Shown here in pieces: positions 8,346 to 12,494 of a stretch of 12,494 nucleotides of DNA. Each line of letters starts with the position of its first letter. Position 1 is the stretch's first letter. The DNA comes from Bacillota bacterium (GTDB taxonomy: Bacteria > Bacillota > Clostridia > Oscillospirales > Acutalibacteraceae): NCBI GenBank assembly GCA_023391275.1, contig JAEWBE010000011.1, forward strand, positions 1 through 12,494, given 5' to 3'. A program made the position numbers and the translations under genes. The notes below the pieces were generated by a model. That model was not told the DNA's origin. It did no database searches and saw only the letters and a list, made by a program, of their open reading frames with translations.

Positions 8346-8843
8346 TCAGCCTCCTGAACGATTGATTTCTGAAAGTTCTTCGTCGATTAATTTGATCTCA
8401 CTGTTGCAATAGGATACTTCATTGTTTAATAATTGAATTTTATTCAGCGTAAGGTCTCTTTTGTTCGCCCATTTTTTCCGGGCTTCCAGCAATTGCACCT
8501 TCAGCAATTTGAGGTTATCCCCTCCATCCTCTGAAATATGTTCTTTTAAGATCTGTGAAAGTGAAAAATCCGAGTTAGGCACCAGTCCCGTTGAAAAAGA
8601 TTCCACAGGCTGTAAATTCGCATTTATTTTAATATTTTGGACCAATGCTTTCTTTTGATACTTCTTACTGTATTCAATTAAGTCTATCTCGTTAATGCGA
8701 TTGCCGCCACGCCCCAGCCTTTGCTCCGCCTTCAGTTCACCGCTGCGAATTGCCCTTCGAAGGGTTTCTTCGTTCCTCGGAGCAGTAGTCGGATAAAGAT
8801 GATTCAGATATGCAAGCGCTTCAGAAACAGAAAAATATTTCAT
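8346..8843 (-). CDS. MerR/excisionase-type HTH protein with coiled-coil tail
   Basis: This is a 165-aa protein. Residues ~1-62 fit a winged HTH of the excisionase/MerR class: FSVSEALAYLN (first helices), a variable insertion, EETLRRAIRSGELKAEQRLG (recognition helix and turn), GRGGNRINEIDLIEYSKKY (wing and final helix). Residues ~63-100 form a polar linker, and ~108-160 a coiled coil (LLKVQLLEARKKWANKRDLT) likely to drive dimerisation or partner docking. It is the first gene of transcript A. The ATG at 8843 has a GGAG site nine bases upstream and a leader of ~30 bases. It could repress its own promoter and that of transcript B, which share a 13-base motif. It could equally be a DNA-binding subunit of the machine. 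It is not a phage excisionase in any obvious sense, because no integrase is present. Confidence 0.75.
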   Translation of the reverse strand: MKYFSVSEALAYLNHLYPTTAPRNEETLRRAIRSGELKAEQRLGRGGNRINEIDLIEYSKKYQKKALVQNIKINANLQPVESFSTGLVPNSDFSLSQILKEHISEDGGDNLKLLKVQLLEARKKWANKRDLTLNKIQLLNNEVSYCNSEIKLIDEELSEINRSGG

Positions 8844-8880
8844 CCAATAAACTCCTATCTATAATATATTCAATACATTA

Positions 8881-8910
8881 ATAATAACATTGTAGTTATA
8901 TAAGTGTCAA
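8881..8910 (-). promoter_or_regulatory. Sigma-A type promoter of the five-gene transcript A
   Basis: On the minus strand, a perfect TTGACA (8905-8910) and TATTAT (8881-8886) lie 18 bases apart, 38 bases upstream of the HTH gene start. A very A/T-rich stretch (8911-8945) precedes the -35 box. The spacer and -10 edge contain the shared word ACTACAATGTTAT (8884-8896). The promoter is back to back with a plus-strand promoter at 8952-8980. Confidence 0.7.
8884..8896 (-). promoter_or_regulatory. Shared 13-bp operator-like word, copy 2
   Basis: This is the second exact copy of ACTACAATGTTAT (minus strand), placed in the promoter of transcript A in almost the same position as in transcript B. The distance from the word to the -35 box is eight bases here and seven there. 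The conserved position relative to polymerase contacts argues for a repressor site rather than chance. Confidence 0.5.
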
Positions 8911-8951
8911 TATTTACGAATAATTATTTTTATAATATTATCATATGTCAA

Positions 8952-8980
8952 TTTACCACTAAAATGAGATGTGATAAAAT
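8952..8980 (+). promoter_or_regulatory. Sigma-A type promoter for the plus-strand genes
   Basis: TTTACC (8952-8957) and TAAAAT (8975-8980) are separated by 17 bases, about 25 bases before the small upstream ORF and 94 bases before the 142-aa gene. It lies divergent to the promoter of transcript A, with ~40 bases between the two -35 boxes. Confidence 0.5.
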
Positions 8981-9004
8981 AAGCTTAAAATCAGTTGAGG
9001 AAGA

Positions 9005-9073
9005 ATGGATTTGCCGGGGCTGCTGAAGGTAGCGGAAGCCGGTTTATATTTAACTAAAGAGGGGAGCCTATGA
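9005..9073 (+). CDS. 22-codon upstream ORF (putative leader peptide)
   Basis: ATG at 9005 follows TTGAGGAAGA, a good ribosome binding site with short spacing. The peptide begins MDLPGLLKVAEAGLYLTK and stops at TGA 9071-9073, one base before the ATG of the 142-aa gene at 9075. Stop and start almost touch, which suggests translational coupling. There is no run of one amino acid that would mark an attenuator. It could also be the remnant of a longer N-terminus in another frame. Confidence 0.35.
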   Translation: MDLPGLLKVAEAGLYLTKEGSL

Positions 9074-9074
9074 A

Positions 9075-9503
9075 ATGAGCCCTGCGCTTGGAAAGCATGA
9101 CACCTATCAGAGGGGTGATTTGAAAATCGCCGTTTACGCCAACAAAAACAAACCGTTCGCCGTTGGGGAACGCACATACCGAGGAATCAAAAATCTGAGC
9201 GACGGAATTTTTGTCGTGCACGAATCGAGCCGGTTCCCATGCTTTGACGAATCGGATGAGCTTTATGAAACACGCTATTATCACTGGTATTTTATTTGCG
9301 AAACGTGGAAACAGGCCCATTCAATACGCAAACAACTGCATGAACGCACGCTTTTTCTCCCTCAGCTGTCTGCACCCAATTCTGAAGGCAGTTGGCACAG
9401 TTATATACATCTTCCTGCTTCGGTTGTGTTTTACGACGATGATTCGCAAAAGCTGATTGTAGCCGAAAAAGGCAGCCGTGCAGTGAATATAAATCCTGCC
9501 TGA
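9075..9503 (+). CDS. Hypothetical 142-aa protein
   Basis: I do not recognise this protein. It is soluble and rich in aromatic residues (YETRYYHWYFICETWKQ at ~65-81), with a beta-rich start (DLKIAVYANKNKPFAVGERT) and a final beta region (HLPASVVFYDDDSQKLIVAE). There is no signal peptide, membrane segment or recognisable catalytic motif. The ATG at 9075 lies ten bases after a GAGGGG ribosome binding site. An ATG at 9070 would meet a stop after two codons. The alpha/beta-hydrolase gene follows 63 bases later on the same strand with no terminator between them, so the two are probably co-transcribed. The product could be a small partner or immunity-type protein, but nothing in the sequence decides this. 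Confidence 0.6.
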   Translation: MSPALGKHDTYQRGDLKIAVYANKNKPFAVGERTYRGIKNLSDGIFVVHESSRFPCFDESDELYETRYYHWYFICETWKQAHSIRKQLHERTLFLPQLSAPNSEGSWHSYIHLPASVVFYDDDSQKLIVAEKGSRAVNINPA

Positions 9504-9566
9504 TTAATCATGTAGGTCAAGTGATTTTCGCACCCGGTAAAACAGTTTGATGTGAGGTGGCATTCA

Positions 9567-10355
9567 ATGAAAAAGAGTATTGTTACAAATAATTGCAGAG
9601 TTTTTTATGATTTTATACCGAACGAAAATAAACCTACGGTTGTATTGCTTCACGGTTATGGCATAAACCTTAAACTGTGGCAGCCACAGCTGGATTTTTT
9701 GAGCGATAAATGCACCGTAATTAATATTGATATCCGCGGGCACGGACAGTCCCGTCCATGCAATACTTTTTCCATTAAAGAAGCAGCAAGTGACTTGAGA
9801 AATATTTTATCGGCTGAAAACGCAGAGGACGCGATTCTGATCGGCCTTTCAATGGGCGGCTATATCATTCAGGAGTATGCCTTTTCTTACGGCGGAGCTT
9901 CGGGGTATATGATTGCCGGGTCAACGCCGATACTTTTGCCGTGTTATTCAAAATGGGAAAAATTTGTGTTAAGTCATTCCGCAGGCATGATGAGATTTTA
10001 TCCCTGGACTTTTATGAAGAATGAAATGACCAAATCCTGTGCTGTCACTGAACAGGCAAGAGCACTCATACGCCCATTGTTTGACGAGATGACAAAAAAT
10101 GAGTTCATACAGTTTTGGAATGGAATTGCAACCTGTTTGCACGAAGAACAAATGCAGTTTGACGCCCCGTTGCTTGTTATTTGCGGTGAAAATGACAAAA
10201 CCGGCTCAATTAAAAAATGTATGAAATTCTGGGAATCAGGATACAAAAATTGCGAAGTAAAAATTCTGGCAAATGCCGGGCATGTTGCCAATCTGGACGC
10301 CGCAGATGAGTTTAACAAGATAATGACAAGCTTTATACACGACTGCATAAAATAA
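9567..10355 (+). CDS. Alpha/beta-hydrolase fold enzyme
   Basis: This 262-aa protein has a complete alpha/beta-hydrolase layout. VVLLHGYG (~25-32) forms the oxyanion strand-turn, and DIRGHGQS (~54-61) is the typical following motif. The nucleophile elbow GLSMGG (93-98) carries Ser95. Asp210 in CGENDKTG is the likely acid, and His239 in NAGHVANLD the base. A helical cap fits residues ~125-190. The family includes esterases, lipases, C-C hydrolases and proline iminopeptidases, and the substrate cannot be read from sequence. No signal peptide is seen, so it is cytoplasmic. I choose ATG 9567 because GAGGTGG lies six bases upstream; the in-frame GTG at 9552 is not preceded by a comparable site. It is followed by a strong hairpin terminator. 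Confidence 0.88.
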   Translation: MKKSIVTNNCRVFYDFIPNENKPTVVLLHGYGINLKLWQPQLDFLSDKCTVINIDIRGHGQSRPCNTFSIKEAASDLRNILSAENAEDAILIGLSMGGYIIQEYAFSYGGASGYMIAGSTPILLPCYSKWEKFVLSHSAGMMRFYPWTFMKNEMTKSCAVTEQARALIRPLFDEMTKNEFIQFWNGIATCLHEEQMQFDAPLLVICGENDKTGSIKKCMKFWESGYKNCEVKILANAGHVANLDAADEFNKIMTSFIHDCIK

Positions 10356-10420
10356 TATATCCGACATTTACACTATATATTAATGCTAGGCTTTTTATAA
10401 AATCAGGCATAGAAAATCAC

Positions 10421-10454
10421 AAAGGCGTTCGCACCGGATAGTGCGAACGCCTTT
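10421..10454. terminator. Bidirectional hairpin terminator between convergent genes
   Basis: A perfect 14-bp stem (AAAGGCGTTCGCAC paired with GTGCGAACGCCTTT) encloses a six-base loop, CGGATA. It lies 66 bases after the hydrolase stop and four bases beyond the PadR stop on the other strand. A/T on both flanks lets it serve both directions, though the U tracts are short. Confidence 0.8.
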
Positions 10455-10458
10455 AATG

Positions 10459-11007
10459 TTACTCGTAGTTTTCCTCCAACTTGTTCAGTGTGTCCTGACA
10501 CCATTGGATATAGAGCTGCGCCTGCCTGACACCTAAGTCCAGTACCATTAATATCTGCCGATGATTTTTATGAACATTGATATCTCTGGTCAACTGACTT
10601 TGAAACAACTGAAACAATTGCAGCCTTTGCTCAGACTCTTCCTGAAACCTGACCACATGCTGCCTCATTTCATTTTTATTTTGTTTCGTAGATAAATACA
10701 GCTTCAGTAAAAATTCACTCCGTGAGGAATCCTTTTCATTTTCATGTTCCATCCAGCTTTTTAATATCTGAGTCCCTGCATCGGTTATCCGGTATTTTGT
10801 CTTTTCACGCTTTGATTTTTCTGTCTTGGGTATATCGGCAGTAGAAATTAATCCCTCTTCCAAAAGCCGATTCAGTTCCGGATATATCTGGCCATAGCTT
10901 TCCTGCCAAAAAAATGACATCCGCACGTCTATGATTCTTTTAATTTCATAACCGCTTAAATCTTCTTCCTGTAAAAGGCCCAAAATAACATATCTTGTTT
11001 TTTTCAT
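10459..11007 (-). CDS. PadR-family transcriptional regulator
   Basis: This 182-aa protein is a transcriptional repressor of the PadR type. The N-terminal winged HTH (~5-80) shows YVILGLLQEEDLSGYEIKR, then FFWQESYGQIYPELNRLLEEG (helices 3-4, very typical), and the wing KREKTKYRITDAG. A helical C-terminal domain (~90-180, SEFLLKLYLSTKQN onwards, QAQLYIQWC) is the PadR dimerisation domain. PadR proteins usually repress their own promoter and neighbouring genes and release DNA on binding small ligands. I choose ATG 11007, with GAGGT just upstream; ATG 11031 would overlap the preceding gene. It starts seven bases after the ferredoxin-like gene ends, so the two form an operon whose promoter carries a candidate PadR operator. 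Confidence 0.92.
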   Translation of the reverse strand: MKKTRYVILGLLQEEDLSGYEIKRIIDVRMSFFWQESYGQIYPELNRLLEEGLISTADIPKTEKSKREKTKYRITDAGTQILKSWMEHENEKDSSRSEFLLKLYLSTKQNKNEMRQHVVRFQEESEQRLQLFQLFQSQLTRDINVHKNHRQILMVLDLGVRQAQLYIQWCQDTLNKLEENYE

Positions 11008-11014
11008 CTTTACC

Positions 11015-11740
11015 TCATTGCTTAAACGCATACTTGATTGCCTTTTTAGGACAACCGTCTATACATTCCCCGCACAAAATACATTCTTCATCATACATAT
11101 CATTTTTTTGAACTTTTTCTGACACACGAAGACCCATGGGGCATTTTTTATCACACTGTCTGCAATTTACACACAAACTATTGTCTCCACTGAGCAGCAG
11201 TCTTTTTATATGTAACCCCCTGCCTATTCTGCTTCCTACCACCATAAACGGAGCCATCCAGCAGAAGTAATGGCAAAATGCTCTTTTCCCGCCAATAAGC
11301 GCAGGAATAAAGATCAAGCACACAATTCCATAGTATATAATATATCCGTATATATTGGAAATGGATATTCCGTGATCAGTCTGATAAAAGAAATCAAGCT
11401 TCAGCTGCGATCTTCTGAATAGAAAACTAATGATCACGCCGGCGATCCATACAAGCCAAATAACATACTTAATTCTATCTCTCCATCCTTGCTTTGGAAC
11501 TTTGTCGTTGACTGCCATCACACATTCCTGAATTCCTCCTGCCGGGCACAAATAGCCGCAAAACAATCTGCCGAAAAAAGCAGAGCCAATCAGCATCGCT
11601 GCAAAGACACAAAAGCTCCCATTTATAACGCCTTCCAATGCTCCTTGAATGATAAAATACGGGGAAAAATAATAAATTATTACCGGGAATAATAGGAATG
11701 TAATAATTAACATCGTCTTTCTCACTTTTTGTCTTTTCAT
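11015..11740 (-). CDS. NapH/CcoG-like polytopic membrane protein with two 4Fe-4S ferredoxin motifs
   Basis: This 241-aa integral membrane electron-transfer protein has about four or five hydrophobic helices (~10-28, ~40-58, ~91-108, ~129-150, ~155-170). Between them lie two conserved cysteine pairs, FCGYLCPAGG (C61, C65) and FCHYFCWMAP (C156, C160), as in NapH-type proteins. The C-terminus has two ferredoxin clusters: C190, C193, C196, C200 (CVNCRQCDKKCP) and C220, C223, C226, C230 (CILCGECIDGCP). Such proteins pass electrons between membrane carriers and soluble redox partners. No partner enzyme is encoded nearby, so the acceptor is unknown. I choose ATG 11740 because GGAGGAGAAA precedes it; the upstream in-frame start at 11809 would lie inside the promoter. 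It is the first gene of an operon with PadR, which suggests regulated expression. Confidence 0.88.
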   Translation of the reverse strand: MKRQKVRKTMLIITFLLFPVIIYYFSPYFIIQGALEGVINGSFCVFAAMLIGSAFFGRLFCGYLCPAGGIQECVMAVNDKVPKQGWRDRIKYVIWLVWIAGVIISFLFRRSQLKLDFFYQTDHGISISNIYGYIIYYGIVCLIFIPALIGGKRAFCHYFCWMAPFMVVGSRIGRGLHIKRLLLSGDNSLCVNCRQCDKKCPMGLRVSEKVQKNDMYDEECILCGECIDGCPKKAIKYAFKQ

Positions 11741-11762
11741 TTTCTCCTCCATATATCTATTA

Positions 11763-11787
11763 GTTATATATCTTACAGATATATTAC
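11763..11787. promoter_or_regulatory. Candidate PadR operator
   Basis: The inverted repeat has ten-base arms, GTTATATATC and GATATATTAC, around TTACA, with nine of ten positions paired. It overlaps the -10 box of the ferredoxin-PadR operon and lies in its leader, a position suited to autorepression. PadR-type operators are often A/T-rich repeats of about this size. Confidence 0.5.
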
Positions 11788-11809
11788 CACACAATTTATA
11801 TTCAGTCAA
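11781..11809 (-). promoter_or_regulatory. Sigma-A type promoter of the ferredoxin-PadR operon
   Basis: On the minus strand TTGACT (11804-11809) and TAATAT (11781-11786) are separated by 17 bases, 41 bases before the ATG at 11740. An A/T-rich run lies upstream of the -35 box. Confidence 0.65.
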
Positions 11810-11948
11810 TAAAAAAAGACAGATTACTCCATCTCCTTAACTCTTAACATATCTGCCATTAGTTATCATTTGTTCATCTCAAACCTTTGTACAATCGAGG
11901 GGGAGCATAAGGAAGAATGCCTCCATCCCCGTGATCCAATTTAACAGC
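11810..11948. other. Intergenic stretch without recognised gene
   Basis: I see no coding region here. The only structure is a weak imperfect hairpin at 11899-11930 (GGGGGAGCAT against ATGCCTCCATCCCC, with bulges) that has no U tract. Confidence 0.5.
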
Positions 11949-11993
11949 AAAAAAAGAGTACCGATTCACTCTGCATCAGAGAAAATCGGTACT
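11949..11993 (-). terminator. Intrinsic terminator of tRNA-Leu
   Basis: On the minus strand a ten-bp stem (AGTACCGATT with AATCGGTACT, 11984-11993 and 11957-11966) has an inner CTCTG/CAGAG stem in its loop. It is followed by a run of seven T (11949-11955). It lies directly after the tRNA 3' end, a classic rho-independent terminator. Confidence 0.85.
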
Positions 11994-12001
11994 TCTAAAA
12001 A

Positions 12002-12088
12002 TGGTGCGAGGGGGGGGACTTGAACCCCCATGAGCTTGCGTTCACTAGAACCTGAATCTAGCGCGTCTGCCAATTCCGCCACTCTCGC
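12002..12088 (-). tRNA. tRNA-Leu (anticodon CAG), CCA encoded
   Basis: The 87-base gene folds as a class II tRNA. It has the acceptor strand GCGAGAG, a D-arm GCGGAATTGGCAGACGC, an anticodon stem CTAGA/TCTAG with loop TTCAGGT (anticodon CAG), a variable arm, a T-arm GGGGG-TTCAAGT-CCCCC, and an encoded ACCA end. The acceptor stem has an A6/C67 mismatch (3' strand CCCTCGC). The long variable arm and the D-arm sequence agree with leucine identity. Confidence 0.92.
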
Positions 12089-12103
12089 ATTCGCGACTAA
12101 AAT

Positions 12104-12132
12104 ATAATATCACATTCAGTAGTCAGTGTCAA
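12104..12132 (-). promoter_or_regulatory. Promoter of tRNA-Leu
   Basis: On the minus strand a perfect TTGACA (12127-12132) and TATTAT (12104-12109) lie 17 bases apart, ending 16 bases before the mature tRNA 5' end. The tRNA-Leu therefore has its own strong promoter, independent of tRNA-Asn. Confidence 0.75.
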
Positions 12133-12159
12133 TAACAAATTGATAAAAACATTAAGATA

Positions 12160-12297
12160 TCACATTAAAAACAATTTTATTCCATATACTTCTTCTTTAA
12201 AGAATTGTATTGGTTGACCAAACAGCGAAGCCCATATCTCTGCTCTGACATCCGCCATATACGCTTCGTACAAATATTTTTGATAGTTTTCTCCCAT
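12160..12297 (-). pseudogene. Possible remnant of a protein C-terminus (45 codons)
   Basis: On the minus strand an ORF reads from ATG 12297 to TGA 12160-12162. Its wording looks protein-like: MGENYQKYLYEAYMADVRAE, then IWASLFGQPIQFFKEEVYG. The open frame extends upstream for a further 14 codons to a TAG, and no ribosome binding site was found. It may be the decayed end of a gene interrupted between the two tRNA genes, or a small protein. I do not recognise the family. The rest of 12133-12406 shows nothing else. Confidence 0.3.
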
Positions 12298-12406
12298 CTG
12301 ATTTAGACTCGCCTGCGGGCCTTGAGCCGCAAACAAAAGCTACACACAGGACTGTTGTCTTAATGCGCTGTTCGAATCCCAGCGATGCTGTATAAGCTGC
12401 GCATAA

Positions 12407-12444
12407 ACAGAAAGCCACTCGTTTTGAAACGAGTGGCTTTCTGT
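12407..12444 (-). terminator. Terminator downstream of tRNA-Asn
   Basis: An 18-bp perfect inverted repeat (arms 12407-12424 and 12427-12444, core GCCACTCGTTT against AAACGAGTGGC) with a two-base centre abuts the CCA end of tRNA-Asn. On the minus strand it is followed by TTTCTGTTT, partly inside the stem. This is consistent with an intrinsic terminator. Confidence 0.75.
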
Positions 12445-12494
12445 GGCTCCCCAAGTTGGACTCGAACCAACGACCCTGCGGTTAACAGCCGCAT
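12444..12494 (-). tRNA. tRNA-Asn (anticodon GTT), 3' part only
   Basis: The visible part has the anticodon stem TGCGG/CCGCA with loop CTGTTAA (anticodon GTT), variable GGGTC, T-arm GTTGG-TTCGAGT-CCAAC, 3' acceptor strand TTGGGGA, discriminator G and an encoded CCA. The 5' acceptor and D-arm lie beyond the window edge. Confidence 0.9.

Noticed and set aside
9552..9566. GTG start for the alpha/beta-hydrolase
   Set aside because: The bases after it form the GAGGTGG ribosome binding site of the ATG at 9567.
11741..11809. N-terminal extension of the ferredoxin-like protein to 11809
   Set aside because: That stretch holds the promoter, the palindrome and the GGAGG site preceding ATG 11740.
11899..11930. 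G-rich imperfect hairpin
   Set aside because: It has bulges and no U tract; neither terminator nor riboswitch features are seen.
12366..12385. GTTCGAATCCC resembling a tRNA T-arm on the plus strand
   Set aside because: The flanking stem gives a nine-base loop, and no acceptor, D or anticodon arm can be built around it.
12197..12454. Minus-strand 85-aa ORF
   Set aside because: It runs through the tRNA-Asn 3' end and its terminator hairpin, and it lies in a different frame from the more protein-like remnant.
1..12494. CRISPR array, insertion sequence or integrase signatures
   Set aside because: I found no regularly spaced repeats, transposase motifs or terminal inverted repeats by eye.

Overview
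The window looks like a chromosomal segment of a Bacillota (probably Clostridia-type) bacterium. Supporting signs are Shine-Dalgarno sites ahead of nearly every gene, sigma-A type promoters (TTGACA/TATAAT-like), tRNA genes with encoded CCA ends, intrinsic terminators, a PadR regulator, and a moderate-to-low GC content that falls towards the right end. I cannot name the species.

Region 1 (1-8910, all minus strand) is the interesting part. It is a dense block of seven genes in two transcripts that run leftwards. Transcript A starts at a promoter near 8881-8910. In order it encodes a MerR/excisionase-type HTH protein with a coiled-coil tail (8346-8843), an RCC1-like beta-propeller protein (6821-8341), a coiled-coil protein (5781-6731), an Hsp70/actin-fold ATPase with a hydrophobic segment instead of a normal substrate-binding domain (3800-5752), and a Ycf46-like AAA+ ATPase (1923-3782). 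Transcript B starts at a promoter near 1878-1906. It encodes a helical protein with a glycine-rich membrane hairpin (640-1845) and a membrane-anchored HExxH zinc peptidase cut off by the window edge (1-607). Both promoters carry the same 13-base word, ACTACAATGTTAT on the minus strand, between the -35 and -10 boxes, which suggests one regulator controls both transcripts. I do not recognise this combination as a described system. A defence or conflict, stress, or membrane-remodelling machine built from two ATPases, a propeller adaptor and a membrane protease is the best inference.

Region 2 (8950-10455, plus strand) has a promoter back to back with that of transcript A, a 22-codon upstream ORF, an unrecognised 142-aa protein gene and an alpha/beta-hydrolase gene. 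It ends in a strong hairpin that also serves the convergent genes of region 3.

Region 3 (10459-11810, minus strand) is a two-gene operon. A NapH-like membrane ferredoxin protein is followed by a PadR regulator. A 25-bp inverted repeat overlaps the -10 box and is a likely PadR operator.

Region 4 (11811-12494, minus strand) has tRNA-Leu(CAG) with its own promoter and terminator, a stretch that seems to hold a decayed coding fragment, a strong hairpin terminator, and the 3' part of tRNA-Asn(GTT) at the right edge. I saw no CRISPR array, insertion sequence or transposase.
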